Shown here one piece after another: positions 40,876 to 50,856 of a stretch of DNA of 64,000 nt (the first letter of the stretch is position 1; every line of letters begins with the position of its first letter). Under the pieces are notes generated by a model. The model saw only the letters and a program-made list of their open reading frames with translations, was not told where the DNA came from and searched no databases. The translations under genes were made by a program, and so were the position numbers. Location of the stretch: NCBI GenBank assembly GCA_038206725.1, contig JBBRAO010000006.1, positions 1 to 64,000 on the forward strand. Reading direction: 5' to 3'. The DNA comes from JBAXXL01 sp038206725. Its GTDB lineage: Bacteria > Bacteroidota > Ignavibacteria > Kapaibacteriales > UBA2268.

Positions 40876-41684
40876 TTTTGTTTAACCTTATTTTTCCGAT
40901 ATGACCATATTACTATTATAAGACCGGCTATAATAAACGGAATACTAAGAACCAGCCCCATATCCAAACCCAAAGGCAATGTAAACGCGGCTTGGTGCTC
41001 TTTCCAAAATTCTATTATAAAACGTGCTGTAAACACTAAAATCAAAAACATACCGAATATAAAACCCGGGCGTGTATTTTCTTTCCGCTTTTTGTAGTAG
41101 AAGAACAAGAAAAAGAATATAGCTAAATAGCAAATTGCCTCATAAAGTTGAACCGGATGACGTGGGACATTGTCAACGCTTTGGAAAACTACTGCCCAAG
41201 GCATACTTGTTTGCACGCCGTAAATTTCTGAATTAAAGAAATTACCTAATCGAATAAAGCTACCCGCTAAAGCGACAACAATTACGATTCTATCCAAAAG
41301 CCATATATAGCTAATGTTTTTGTATTTCTTTACCGCAAACCAAAGAGCTATTAGAATACCAATTGCGGCACCGTGCGAAGCGAGACCGCCTTTCCAAATC
41401 ATCAGTATTTCGAGAGGATGGGAAAGATAAAACGCCGGTTCGTAGAACAAGCAGTGCCCTAAACGAGCACCTATAACAGTACCGACAACCATATATATGG
41501 TCAGTGATTCTAAGAATTTTAAATCCTTCTTTTCCCATTTCAAGAATTTTTCCATAAGTAGGTAGCCTACTATGAAGCTCCCCGCAAATAATAAGCCATA
41601 CCAACGTGGGTGGAAAATCCAAACGGTGAAACCCGGATTTACATTCCAATAAATTACATTGATAATATTTAGAATCATATTCAT
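40872..41684 (-). CDS. lgt: Prolipoprotein diacylglyceryl transferase
   Basis: Integral membrane enzyme that transfers diacylglycerol to the lipobox Cys of prolipoproteins. 270 residues with seven or so helices. The family signature is GSFIRLGNFFNSEIYG, and HPVQLYEA (with PRH before it) and SHGAAIGILIALW are also characteristic. The C-terminal basic tail is short. It overlaps the chemoreceptor gene by 4 bp (ATGA). Its product would be needed for the lipoproteins encoded here, such as the glutaminyl cyclase at 15505 and the YD lipoprotein at 43704. Confidence 0.95.
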   Translation of the reverse strand: MNMILNIINVIYWNVNPGFTVWIFHPRWYGLLFAGSFIVGYLLMEKFLKWEKKDLKFLESLTIYMVVGTVIGARLGHCLFYEPAFYLSHPLEILMIWKGGLASHGAAIGILIALWFAVKKYKNISYIWLLDRIVIVVALAGSFIRLGNFFNSEIYGVQTSMPWAVVFQSVDNVPRHPVQLYEAICYLAIFFFLFFYYKKRKENTRPGFIFGMFLILVFTARFIIEFWKEHQAAFTLPLGLDMGLVLSIPFIIAGLIIVIWSYRKNKVKQK

Positions 41685-41708
41685 TTAACTTTTCCTAATA
41701 AAGGTTTA

Positions 41709-42575
41709 TTAATCAGCTACGGGATTTTGAGCCCAGAACAATTTTCTTCGTAGTAAATCAAAATAAGATGTATCGTTAGGTTTAATCATTTTCACACATT
41801 TATCTGATTTTTGTATAGTGATAATTTCACCATTTTTTATTAATCTTTCTAAACTACCATCAGAAACTAAACCTGCTACTCCACTCGGGGAATTTACCGA
41901 TAGAGTTACTATACTTGAGTCCGGCAAAATAAGCGGTCTCAATGTAAGAGTATGCGGAGCAACGGGTGTAAGACAAATCACATTAGCTTTTGGTGGTATT
42001 ATAGGTCCATTACAAGAAAGCGAATACGCTGTGGAACCGGTCGGTGTGGTAATTATAAGTCCGTCGGCTCGGTAATCTGCTACAAAATGGTCGTCGGTAT
42101 AAGCTTGGATTTTTATTAATCGTACAGTTGATTTTTTTTCAATTATAAAGTCGTTCACAGCGTAGATTATATCGCCGCCTACCTCAGCATAAAGAGCTGT
42201 TCTGTCTATTATCCGGTAATTTCCATTTACGAATGTATCTATTGCGCCATCGAGCTCTTCGACGGGATATTCTGCTAAAAATCCCAATTTTCCGATATTT
42301 ATGCCCATTATAGGTATTTCAGTATGAAGTAATTCCCGTGCGGCGGAAAGGACTGTGCCATCGCCACCGAGAGTTATTACCGCATCGGCATATCTCTCGA
42401 ATTCTTCGATTGCTATGGTCCTGGTTTTATTTTTTAAATCGGTATTCAATTTCGAAGCCAAGGATTGGCGAACAAATACTGAAAAACCAAGAGCTAACAA
42501 TTTTTCCGCGACTTTTTCAGCCCAGTAAAATGCCTCCGGTTTGGATCCGTTTTCATACAAAACAACATTTTTCAT
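41709..42575 (-). CDS. nadK: NAD kinase
   Basis: Makes NADP from NAD. 288 residues. GGDGT at 70-74 is the phosphate-binding signature, followed by IMGINIGKLGFLAEYPVEE, then NDFIIEKKSTVRLIKIQAY, DYRADGLIITTPTGSTAYSLS and GPIIPPKANVICLTPVAPHTL, all conserved in the family. It stands in the operon between lgt and the nitrilase-family gene, both minus strand, with short gaps. Confidence 0.96.
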   Translation of the reverse strand: MKNVVLYENGSKPEAFYWAEKVAEKLLALGFSVFVRQSLASKLNTDLKNKTRTIAIEEFERYADAVITLGGDGTVLSAARELLHTEIPIMGINIGKLGFLAEYPVEELDGAIDTFVNGNYRIIDRTALYAEVGGDIIYAVNDFIIEKKSTVRLIKIQAYTDDHFVADYRADGLIITTPTGSTAYSLSCNGPIIPPKANVICLTPVAPHTLTLRPLILPDSSIVTLSVNSPSGVAGLVSDGSLERLIKNGEIITIQKSDKCVKMIKPNDTSYFDLLRRKLFWAQNPVAD

Positions 42576-42623
42576 AATAGTTTCTTACTTAATTAGATTT
42601 TAAGATATGCAAAATAATAAAAT

Positions 42624-43418
42624 TTATTTGAAATACCATTTCGGTCTTCGATCCGAAAAAATATTATTTATTTCATTGAATGATTTTTTCCGAGTTTTCT
42701 CGGGTTCAATTTGCGTTAAAAGCACTTCTTCAGTGTCATCGCCGGCTATTGCGAGGACTTCTCCATTATAACCATATATAGCGGATCTACCTTTAAAATT
42801 CAAGTTAACGCCGTTTCTGTTTTCATCGCCGGTGCGGTTTGCCACAGCTAAGTAAACTTTGTTTTCTAAAGCCCGAGCCGGCATTGCAATATGCCATACA
42901 TCGGTAACTAAATTGGAGGGGCAGAGAATTACATCGGCTCCCATAAGGCCTAAAGTTCTGGCAGATTCCGGGAATCGCCAATCGTAGCAAATCATAGTAC
43001 CGATTTTAATATCCCAAGGCTCATAATCCACGACAAAAAAACCACGGTCTGTTTCGTCGAATATCTGGCGTTCTTTATAAAACAAATGGGTTTTCCGATA
43101 GATATTATTATATGTAGAGTCCGGGAAAAATAAGCCCGCAGAATTATATAGTTTGTCATCGGATTTTTCAACGAATCCTATACAAAGAATCTTGTTTTCC
43201 GTCCGAGCAATATACTCAAATTCTTTGAACAAATTACTGCTTTGGTTTAAAGCATATTTAGCCGCTTCTTGACGATCGTGGAAATCATAACCCGACACTG
43301 CCAATTCAGGGAAAAGGATTATCTGAGCAGGAATATTTCGGATACTGTCCAATATGGTGAGAAAGTTTTTCTCTTGCTCCCCAAACAGAGGATTGAATTG
43401 CTTTACAGAAATATACAT
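42624..43418 (-). CDS. Nitrilase-superfamily carbon-nitrogen hydrolase
   Basis: A 264-residue amidohydrolase-type protein. The Glu-Lys-Cys triad is visible: Glu in FPELAVSGYDF, Lys in YRKTHLFYKER and Cys in GTMICYDWRFPESAR. The family would act on amides such as omega-amides, carbamoyl compounds or deaminated glutathione; the substrate cannot be assigned. It is the first gene of the long minus-strand operon, separated from the divergent YD lipoprotein by a 285-bp region with a promoter for the latter. Confidence 0.9.
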   Translation of the reverse strand: MYISVKQFNPLFGEQEKNFLTILDSIRNIPAQIILFPELAVSGYDFHDRQEAAKYALNQSSNLFKEFEYIARTENKILCIGFVEKSDDKLYNSAGLFFPDSTYNNIYRKTHLFYKERQIFDETDRGFFVVDYEPWDIKIGTMICYDWRFPESARTLGLMGADVILCPSNLVTDVWHIAMPARALENKVYLAVANRTGDENRNGVNLNFKGRSAIYGYNGEVLAIAGDDTEEVLLTQIEPEKTRKKSFNEINNIFSDRRPKWYFK

Positions 43419-43648
43419 TAAAAAAGTATTTAGGTTTTAAAACAACAAATTATTTAATTACAAATATAAGAAAAAAAGGAAGAATAAACATCACTTTAAA
43501 TTCCTATTATCGAAAAAACTTATAAATTTTTCAATAATGAAAATAACCAAAATCGCAGGCAATTAAGCACCTCTATATCGGCTTATTACAATGGTTGAGA
43601 AAAAATACTAAAAAATAGTTGATTTTTATTAAAAATAATTAATAAATT

Positions 43649-43681
43649 TTTGCATTATTACAATGAAATTTATTATATTTG
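43649..43681 (+). promoter_or_regulatory. Bacteroidetes-type promoter of the YD lipoprotein gene
   Basis: TTTG at 43649-43652 and TATATTTG (TAnnTTTG) at 43674-43681 are separated by 21 bp. This matches the -33/-7 consensus used by the Bacteroidetes housekeeping sigma factor. The ATG at 43704 follows 22 bp later, leaving a leader of roughly 15-20 nt. Confidence 0.75.
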
Positions 43682-43703
43682 AATACGTCAAATATACAGA
43701 ACT

Positions 43704-44459
43704 ATGAAAACTTTTAGAAAACATATAACACTTTTTACTTTATTGCTGTCGCTAGGCTTATCAGCCTGTACCAATTTGATTGATCCGACAAATATTGATG
43801 AAGTAACTCCAAAGATTCAATCAATCAGCAAATACCTGGTTGATGTGAAGACGTTGGAGAAAAATCGATTAATATATGTTGAAAACTACAATGAGTTAGG
43901 CAAAGTTGAAAAATATTTGAAATATGACGAGAACCAAAATATAGTTCAGGTAAATAGCTTTATTTATACTAATTTTTCTTCATTCGAAACAACTTTAAGT
44001 ATTACCCCGAAGGGTGATACATTAAGCAAACTGACTACAGAAACCATCTTCAACACGCTCGGAAACATCGAAGCAAAGAATATATATAATTCCAAGGGCG
44101 ATACTCTCAAAAAAATATTATTTACTTACGATACGTTCAATAATGTTAATACCAAAGTAACTATTGATATTACCACCGGCAATCGTGATGTTGTTTCCTA
44201 TAAAACTACTTATAATGAGTTAGGTCAAGTTGTAAAGCGTGAGTCCTATACTAACGGGCAAATGACACACCAACAAGCTTATTCATATAATAATGCCGAT
44301 GGCTTGGGGGTTACTATCAAATCAACCAATAGCCTCATTGAACAAACTGTCCAATATAACTTTAACGAATTGGGCAAAGTAATCAGTGAATACCATCTGG
44401 ATGGTATGGGAAAAATCATCACAGTTTATAAATATTTTTATACCTACTACAGCCTTTAA
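43704..44459 (+). CDS. YD-repeat lipoprotein
   Basis: A 251-residue lipoprotein whose lipobox ends at Cys22 (LGLSAC). The rest contains five or so YD-like units of about 30-40 residues, such as YNELGKVEKYLKYDENQNIV, YNSKGDTLKKILFTYDTFNN, YNELGQVVKRESYTNGQ and FNELGKVISEYHLDG. These resemble the longer repeat protein at 4750 but without the Trp half or sorting domain. It likely sits on the periplasmic or outer face of the outer membrane. The giant IgGFc-binding-type protein follows 117 bp downstream and may be its partner. Confidence 0.85.
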   Translation: MKTFRKHITLFTLLLSLGLSACTNLIDPTNIDEVTPKIQSISKYLVDVKTLEKNRLIYVENYNELGKVEKYLKYDENQNIVQVNSFIYTNFSSFETTLSITPKGDTLSKLTTETIFNTLGNIEAKNIYNSKGDTLKKILFTYDTFNNVNTKVTIDITTGNRDVVSYKTTYNELGQVVKRESYTNGQMTHQQAYSYNNADGLGVTIKSTNSLIEQTVQYNFNELGKVISEYHLDGMGKIITVYKYFYTYYSL

Positions 44460-44576
44460 TAACAACTGTTTAAGTTTGAAACGATCAAAGAATTATATTA
44501 ATTTTTATTAATATATTTTATTAATATTTCATTTTAAACTAAATTTAAATATTCAAATGAGGATTTTTTGAATTTT

Positions 44577-47500
44577 ATGAAAAAGTACACTATAATATTA
44601 TATTTTTCGCTGATGTTTTTAGCATTTATTCCGCTGAAATCTCAGGAGCCAGTAAATCGCTTGTCGTCTTACGAAGGCTTGCACTTTATTGTTGGTTTTA
44701 TGCAGAACGAATATGAGTATTTACAACTTGGGATTGATTTAAAAATATTTATTTCCTCACAAGAAACAGCCAATGTTGTAATAAAATATCCTGACAAACC
44801 ACCAATCGCATTTGTTCTTTCGCCCGACACAGTACGTGTTGAAAATGTGGAAGGTGCCTATGAAAACAGAGGAAATTCTGAGGTGATTCGTAAGTTTGGA
44901 ATAATTATTCATTCCGACGTACCGATTACCGTATATGCGTTTTCATCCCAATCACAATCAAGTGACTGCTATTCAGCAATTCCTATCAAAAATTGGGGGT
45001 CCGAATATATAGCGGTGTGCCAGCCGTTGAATAAAACCACTGAAAGATTGCCGAGCGGTGTTGATGTGGATATAATTCGTGAAAGTGAGTTTTTGGTTAT
45101 GGCGGCTTACGACAGCACCATAGTTACTATTACACCGTCCGATTTTACAGGTGGTGGACAAAAGCCAAAAGTTCCATTCAGCGTTAAGTTAGATTTGGGA
45201 CAGACTTATTTAGTTAAATCACTTTATACTCCCGGTATGGATGGTGACTTAACCGGTTCAATAATCCAAAGTTCCAAACCGGTGGGAGTTCTTTCCGGTC
45301 ACGTTCGTGCACCTATGATAAAAAGCACTAATTCGCGAAACCATTTGGTTGAAATGCTTACGCCAACTTTTTCTTGGGGTAAATCCTATGTTTCTGTTCC
45401 GTATGGTGTATCGCCGCACGGTGATGTGTTCCGAGTGGTAGCTAAATCAATTCCAACCACAGTAGAAGTTACAACTGATTCTATTGCAAAGCAATATACA
45501 ATAAATAATGCTAAGGGTTATATTGAAATCGAAGGTATTTCCGCTCCTGGTGTTTGGACCTCGAATAATCCAATTGAAATTGCCCAAATGATGGCTCATA
45601 TTAACCCTGATGATTTGAATTGGCGCGATTTCGACCCTTGTATGGCTTTACTTTCACCAAGAGACCAATTTGTTCGACACGTGATGTTCCAAACTCCGGG
45701 TAATATATTCAAAAATCCGAATCAATATCAACATCATTATACATCAATATCATTAGAAAAAACAGCAAAATCAACATTGCGTTTGGATGGTAAGCGTCTC
45801 GATAGTGCCGGATTAGCTATTTTCACACCAATTAAAAATACAAATTTGCTTTGGACACGATTGGAGCTAAAGCAAGGCACTCATATATTAGAAAGCACAA
45901 CAGGCAGTTTTTCGGGCGTTCTATTTGCAACCGGTCTTTATGATGCTTACTCATTAGTACTAGGTGCGTCACTAAAAATCCCGGGTATGGTCGATTCACT
46001 ACCCCCTGAAATAAAAATAACTGAAAATTGCGGTACGGTACGCGTAGAAGCTCGGGACAAATTAGCTCCAGCGGCTTCGGGTTTGCTCTATGCCACAATA
46101 AATAAATTCCGCTCGTACAATTTCACGTGGAATATACAAGAGTTCAAATATACAGATTCTATAGCCTATATTGACGCTAAGGTAATAAACCCTTTTGTTC
46201 AAGCAAAACTTGTAGTTTTCGCTCAAGACAAAGACGGCAATACTAAAGAACAAGAATTTATATATTACAGGACAGACATAAAACTACCCGCCGATTTCGA
46301 TTTTGGGGTGGTCAATTGGCACGACAGCGTTTGCAAAGCAAAATCACTTGTCAATTACTCAAACAAACCTTATAAAATTATTTCAGCAAGAATAGAAACA
46401 GATTCAAGATTATCGCTTTATACTGATAAAAGTCTTCCAACTATATTGGACAAGGGCGGTATTCTAAATTTCAATATATGTTTTAAACCCGCATTCGATT
46501 CTACGGTGGCTAATAGTAAATTGATTATAGAGATGGACTGCGGCAAAATTGACACTATAGCTGTTAAAGGTTTGGTTCGTGCACCGGCTCTGCTGGCGAA
46601 GGGATATAATTTCGGTAATTTATTAGCCGGTGAAACCTTGGACGGCACGATAAGTGTTCTTAATCAAGGCAATATAGATATAACCTTGGATACGATGATT
46701 ACTAACGGCGACGAAAGTCAATTTGTAATTGATAGAACCGCTTTGCCGATGATTATAAAAGCTAGTTCCAATACTACTATAAAAGCTCAGTTCACACCAA
46801 CAAGACGCGGGAGTTTTTCGCTTAACGGGGAATTTAAAAATTCCGCTGATATACCGAATGGTTTCAAGCTCACAGGCGTGGGTTTAGCTCCACAATTCGA
46901 TTCTATACTGGTTAACTTCGGTAATCGCCGAGTTGGACATTATGCAGACACAATGATTACCCTCACAAATAATGGTGATTATACCGGAGATATCTTCTTC
47001 ATAAAATTCCTTAACAAAACCATTGACGACACCACATCGGCATATTTGTATTCTTTATCAGCAAAGGACATTGCCCCCGGTCAAAGCATTGTATTGAAAA
47101 TACCGCTGAAAATAAATAGCGTGGGTAATTATAAAGTTTCCGGTGATTACAAGACAAATTGTAAAGTACACGCTCCGGTTGCAATTGAAATTATCGGTGT
47201 AGGAACTTTGCCCGTTTGTAAAACAAACGATATTCAGTTGAACGATACAGATATATATTCGGAAACAGATTCGTCGGCGATTGTCATAGAATCCACCGGT
47301 AACGAGATATTAACTATACACAGTGTAACTGCATTGCCACCGTTAATAAGTGAATTTGAATACGACCTGACGGCTTTACAGGGTATGACAATACCTGTTG
47401 GTGCTAATGCCAAACTTGATTTAAAGTTCAAACCTATAAAAGGTGGAATGCACCAGCAGAAATTCTTGGTGGTATCGGACGCCGCACCTGATTATGGAAC

Positions 47501-48566
47501 AAAGAATGATACAATTACCATTAAAGCGAAAGCTATCGTACCTGACATCGAAAAAATCGTTATCGAATTTGCGGCAGATCAGTTTGTAAACTGCCAAACA
47601 AATGTTCTGAACGTGAAAATTAGAAATAAAGGTTCGAAAATTGTAAATCTTGATGATATCTCTGTAAAGGCTAATCCAACGAACTTGACTTGGAAAGTTG
47701 TTCAAGACCTCAGTCAGGATATTCCTAAAGTTTTAGCACCCGGCGATGTTTATTCATTCGATATAGAGATATTCCCTATTACCGGAACAAAATCGGCTAT
47801 CAATGTAAGCGCATTGATATTCGGAACAGAAAAAATCGAAGGGACTTATGAATTTACACCGTTCGAAGCCGCGGGTTTGATATTTTCCTCTCCTGAACTG
47901 ACTTTTGAAATAGGAAAGGAATACACTTTAGATTTTAATGGCAGTTTCCCTTACGAAATCGAAAAAAATATATCGTTTAATTTAGAAATAAATCTTCCAA
48001 GCAACTCATTTTTCATTGACACAACGAAAGAAGTTTGGCTGGTTTTTGACAATGATCAAAAATATCAATTGAAATTGGATCGGCAAGATGATAAAATCGT
48101 TTTTTCGGCACCGGCAATCCGTCCAAAAGCGATGACAAATTGGAATTTGAAGTTCGATTTATTGACATTGCTTCACAAAGAATCTCAATTCCCTTTGGTT
48201 GCTAAAGTCAATTTTGACGATTGTTATTTAAATAGCGGAAATAATTATATCGTAACTTTTGAAGAAATTTGCTCAAAAGACCTTAGATTAATAAAAATTA
48301 ATTCTACGCTACTTTTTATGAGCGTTCTTCCTAACCCTGTTAAATCTGAATTGTCTATAGACCTTGATGTGCCAAGTGAAAGTACCGTTGACATCAATAT
48401 GTATGACTTAAGAGGAAAAAAAATCACTTTGAGTGAAAAATTAGTTTTGCTGAAAGGAAAACATTTATTAATTTACAATTTTGTTGGCGTACCAAATGGT
48501 ATTTATCATTTGGAATTATCATCACAAGAGTATATGAAAAGAATAGTAGTAATAATAAACAAATAA
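44577..48566 (+). CDS. Giant secreted protein: IgGFc-binding-like domain, Ig-like repeats, T9SS sorting domain
   Basis: About 1329 residues. A signal peptide ends in LKS before Gln. Residues of about 100-460 match the IgGFc-binding-protein N-terminal domain (VPITVYAFSSQSQSSDCYSA, then MLTPTFSWGKSYVSVPYG). From about 580 to 1110 come repeated ASPM/SPD-2/Hydin-type Ig-like units, e.g. FGNLLAGETLDGTISVLNQG and NFGNRRVGHYADTMITLTNNG. The last 80 residues form a T9SS type A domain (SVLPNPVKSELSIDL, GVPNGIYHLELSSQ). ATG at 44577 is preferred over TTG at 44568. It is probably a surface adhesin or matrix protein. Fc binding itself is not implied by this domain in bacteria. Confidence 0.87.
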   Translation: MKKYTIILYFSLMFLAFIPLKSQEPVNRLSSYEGLHFIVGFMQNEYEYLQLGIDLKIFISSQETANVVIKYPDKPPIAFVLSPDTVRVENVEGAYENRGNSEVIRKFGIIIHSDVPITVYAFSSQSQSSDCYSAIPIKNWGSEYIAVCQPLNKTTERLPSGVDVDIIRESEFLVMAAYDSTIVTITPSDFTGGGQKPKVPFSVKLDLGQTYLVKSLYTPGMDGDLTGSIIQSSKPVGVLSGHVRAPMIKSTNSRNHLVEMLTPTFSWGKSYVSVPYGVSPHGDVFRVVAKSIPTTVEVTTDSIAKQYTINNAKGYIEIEGISAPGVWTSNNPIEIAQMMAHINPDDLNWRDFDPCMALLSPRDQFVRHVMFQTPGNIFKNPNQYQHHYTSISLEKTAKSTLRLDGKRLDSAGLAIFTPIKNTNLLWTRLELKQGTHILESTTGSFSGVLFATGLYDAYSLVLGASLKIPGMVDSLPPEIKITENCGTVRVEARDKLAPAASGLLYATINKFRSYNFTWNIQEFKYTDSIAYIDAKVINPFVQAKLVVFAQDKDGNTKEQEFIYYRTDIKLPADFDFGVVNWHDSVCKAKSLVNYSNKPYKIISARIETDSRLSLYTDKSLPTILDKGGILNFNICFKPAFDSTVANSKLIIEMDCGKIDTIAVKGLVRAPALLAKGYNFGNLLAGETLDGTISVLNQGNIDITLDTMITNGDESQFVIDRTALPMIIKASSNTTIKAQFTPTRRGSFSLNGEFKNSADIPNGFKLTGVGLAPQFDSILVNFGNRRVGHYADTMITLTNNGDYTGDIFFIKFLNKTIDDTTSAYLYSLSAKDIAPGQSIVLKIPLKINSVGNYKVSGDYKTNCKVHAPVAIEIIGVGTLPVCKTNDIQLNDTDIYSETDSSAIVIESTGNEILTIHSVTALPPLISEFEYDLTALQGMTIPVGANAKLDLKFKPIKGGMHQQKFLVVSDAAPDYGTKNDTITIKAKAIVPDIEKIVIEFAADQFVNCQTNVLNVKIRNKGSKIVNLDDISVKANPTNLTWKVVQDLSQDIPKVLAPGDVYSFDIEIFPITGTKSAINVSALIFGTEKIEGTYEFTPFEAAGLIFSSPELTFEIGKEYTLDFNGSFPYEIEKNISFNLEINLPSNSFFIDTTKEVWLVFDNDQKYQLKLDRQDDKIVFSAPAIRPKAMTNWNLKFDLLTLLHKESQFPLVAKVNFDDCYLNSGNNYIVTFEEICSKDLRLIKINSTLLFMSVLPNPVKSELSIDLDVPSESTVDINMYDLRGKKITLSEKLVLLKGKHLLIYNFVGVPNGIYHLELSSQEYMKRIVVIINK

Positions 48567-48581
48567 AATAGGAGTAACTCT

Positions 48582-49442
48582 ATGAAACGATCTGTAATAA
48601 TAGTTTTAGGGTTATTATTGATCTCAATAACAGGTCTTTTTGCACAGGATCCAAATAGTGCTATTGATTTAACGTATGTTAAGGATCCGATATTTCTCGG
48701 TTTAACAGCAGGTTATAATCGCGTGATGCATTCAGTGACTTTACCATCATTTGACCAACAGGGTGATTTGTGTCCGAAATTCGAAAACGGTAGTGATAAC
48801 GGCTTTTGGTTAGGTATCACTTACGAGCATTTCTTCGGTGATCTTGCGAATAGTCGTCAATCTCTGATTTTCAGAGCGTTGTATAGTACTTATCCTTCTT
48901 ACCTTGAGGTAGGCGGCGAAGAATATCCAACTCAGATTCGCTATTATGATGATGCTGGTAAATTAACCAATCAGAAGATAGTATATTCATCAACAATGAA
49001 TACTCAAACTATCAAATACGCAGTCGCATCATTGGAAGTAAGTTATAAAATCAAACCAATCGAAGGAATCAACTTGGGTATTACTGTTACGCCAACATTC
49101 GATTATGCTTTGACACGAACCTTTGATCAACGGTTTGAATTAATCAATCCTCAAAACGCTCAGTTTGAAGTCAACCAATCATTGATTGAGGATAAAACTA
49201 TATTGCGCTATGAGAATAATGACCGTACAATTATTGTTAATGAAGGCAATATTCCAAATTCATCGGCATTCCGCATCGGTTTGAAAGCCGGTATTCAATA
49301 TGAAATTAATATACCGGGCGGATTTTACATAGTACCAGCTTTGTATTACAATTTTGGTATAACTAACTTGACATCCAACAATGATTGGCGTGTTAGTGCT
49401 TTACAAATCGGAATTGACATACGCAGACCTTTCCGCTTTTAA
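48582..49442 (+). CDS. Probable outer-membrane beta-barrel protein
   Basis: A 286-residue exported protein: signal peptide ending LFA before Gln, then alternating strands such as FWLGITYEHFF, SLIFRALYSTYPSYLEV, YAVASLEVSYKIK and GGFYIVPALYYNFG, with a terminal RRPFRF that ends in Phe as barrel proteins do. An AGGAG Shine-Dalgarno at 48570-48574 precedes the ATG, and the gene is only 15 bp from the giant T9SS protein, so they form an operon. The partial protein at 63310 has the same general plan. Its role might be a porin, a T9SS-associated barrel or an anchor. Confidence 0.82.
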   Translation: MKRSVIIVLGLLLISITGLFAQDPNSAIDLTYVKDPIFLGLTAGYNRVMHSVTLPSFDQQGDLCPKFENGSDNGFWLGITYEHFFGDLANSRQSLIFRALYSTYPSYLEVGGEEYPTQIRYYDDAGKLTNQKIVYSSTMNTQTIKYAVASLEVSYKIKPIEGINLGITVTPTFDYALTRTFDQRFELINPQNAQFEVNQSLIEDKTILRYENNDRTIIVNEGNIPNSSAFRIGLKAGIQYEINIPGGFYIVPALYYNFGITNLTSNNDWRVSALQIGIDIRRPFRF

Positions 49443-49462
49443 TTAGCAATAGTTAAAATATT

Positions 49463-49499
49463 AAAGCGTCAGCTCCTAATCAGAGCCGACGCTTTTTTT
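49463..49499 (+). terminator. Intrinsic terminator after the barrel gene
   Basis: The stem AAAGCGTCAGCTC pairs with GAGCCGACGCTTT (12 of 13 positions, one A-C mismatch), loop 7 nt, followed by a T run. It closes the 43704-49442 surface-protein operon. Confidence 0.9.
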
Positions 49500-49511
49500 A
49501 ATTCAAAAAAT

Positions 49512-50030
49512 ATGGATAAAACAGAAATGAAAACTTTGTGGTCGCCGTGGCGCAGTCAATACATTGAAACATTTAGTGATGAAAGCTCAAAAGCAAACGA
49601 TGATTGCTTTATCTGCGACGCTATTGCAAATGATGCAGATGATAAAGCCGGTTTGATTGTTGCGCGCTTCGAGAATGTAGTAGTATTAATGAATAAATAT
49701 CCTTATAACAGCGGGCATTTACTTGTAACTCCAAAACGACACACCGGAGATATATTAGAATTAACAACCGATGAGTTATGTGAATTGAATATCGTCTGCC
49801 AAAAATCGGTTGAGATATTGACAAACCTCTACCATCCCGATGGATTCAATATCGGTGCTAATTTGGGCGTATGTGCCGGCGCTGGTTTACCCGGACATCT
49901 TCATTATCACGTTTTACCTCGCTGGGTAGGCGATACAAGTTTCGTCTCCACATTATCCGATACCAAAGTAATTTCCTTCGATATGGAAACTATGTACAAT
50001 TTAATTCGCAACGCGTTTAACAATAAATAA
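49512..50030 (+). CDS. HIT-family nucleotide hydrolase or phosphorylase
   Basis: A 172-residue HIT protein. The N-terminus TLWSPWRSQYIETF with FCFICD-like CFICDAIAN is typical of the Ap4A phosphorylase-like branch. PYNSGHLLVTPKRHTGDI and the triad GHLHYHVLPRW (His-x-His-x-His) follow. It would cleave dinucleoside polyphosphates or related compounds in the cytosol. ATG at 49512 or ATG at 49527 (5 codons later) could be used. rsmA begins 13 bp after its stop. Confidence 0.93.
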   Translation: MDKTEMKTLWSPWRSQYIETFSDESSKANDDCFICDAIANDADDKAGLIVARFENVVVLMNKYPYNSGHLLVTPKRHTGDILELTTDELCELNIVCQKSVEILTNLYHPDGFNIGANLGVCAGAGLPGHLHYHVLPRWVGDTSFVSTLSDTKVISFDMETMYNLIRNAFNNK

Positions 50031-50043
50031 TCCGGAAATACCA

Positions 50044-50856
50044 ATGCATATAGCACCAAAAAAATCACTTGGACAAAACTTCCTAACAGATAAAAATATT
50101 ATTTCTAAAACAGTAGCCGAATTGGAATTGACTCCTGAGGATTTTGTTTTAGAAATAGGTCCCGGTGAAGGTGCCTTAACAGAGTATATATTGGCAAAAA
50201 CGCAAAATTTGCTCGCTGTGGAATTGGACCAGCGCGCTTGTGAAGTACTAAAGCAACGATTCAGTCATTTACCCGAAGGTGCTCTGCAAATTACGAATAT
50301 GGATTTTTTGGGTTTTAATTTCAAAGATAATCTTCCGGAAAACTTCCAAGGTAAAAGAATAAAAATCCTTGGAAATATACCCTACTATATCTCCGGCAGA
50401 ATTTTTTTCAAACTTTTTGAAAACGCCGATTATATCTCACGTGCTGTGATAACCGTACAAAAGGAAGTAGCCGAGAGAATAGTGGCTAAACCAAAAACAA
50501 AGGAATATGGAATACTATCGGTATTGGCAAGCTTAACCGGAAAAGCTCGCAAAGCCTTCGATGTGTCGTCTCACTGTTTCTATCCGCGCCCGAACGTTAC
50601 CAGCGCCGTTGTAACGATGAACTTCTTCGAACCCGAACAACATTTGCCAATGGATTTCAAACTCATCGCTGAAATCGTTAAAGCGGCATTCAATCAACGC
50701 CGCAAAATGTTGAGCAATTCATTTAAAAATTACTTTGAAGCCAATGCCCTCAATCCTGATTTAATTATACAAATTAATGAACTCTATGGCCACAAAAGGG
50801 CTGAAGAATTAACAATTGAAGATTATGTCAAAATTTATTCGATTATTAAACAATGA
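50044..50856 (+). CDS. rsmA: 16S rRNA A1518/A1519 dimethyltransferase
   Basis: KsgA/RsmA, which dimethylates two adjacent adenines near the 3' end of 16S rRNA. 270 residues: KKSLGQNFLTDKNII start, FVLEIGPGEGALTEYIL SAM-binding loop, AVELDQRACEVL, then LGNIPYYISGRIFFKL (catalytic NIPY-type motif) and a basic C-terminal domain (FNQRRKMLSNSF). The PAP2 gene begins at an ATGA overlap with its stop. Confidence 0.96.
   Translation: MHIAPKKSLGQNFLTDKNIISKTVAELELTPEDFVLEIGPGEGALTEYILAKTQNLLAVELDQRACEVLKQRFSHLPEGALQITNMDFLGFNFKDNLPENFQGKRIKILGNIPYYISGRIFFKLFENADYISRAVITVQKEVAERIVAKPKTKEYGILSVLASLTGKARKAFDVSSHCFYPRPNVTSAVVTMNFFEPEQHLPMDFKLIAEIVKAAFNQRRKMLSNSFKNYFEANALNPDLIIQINELYGHKRAEELTIEDYVKIYSIIKQ

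Noticed and set aside
44577..48566. The IgGFc-binding-like domain as evidence of antibody binding
   Set aside because: The domain name derives from a mammalian mucin-like protein; in environmental FCB bacteria it marks a surface protein only.
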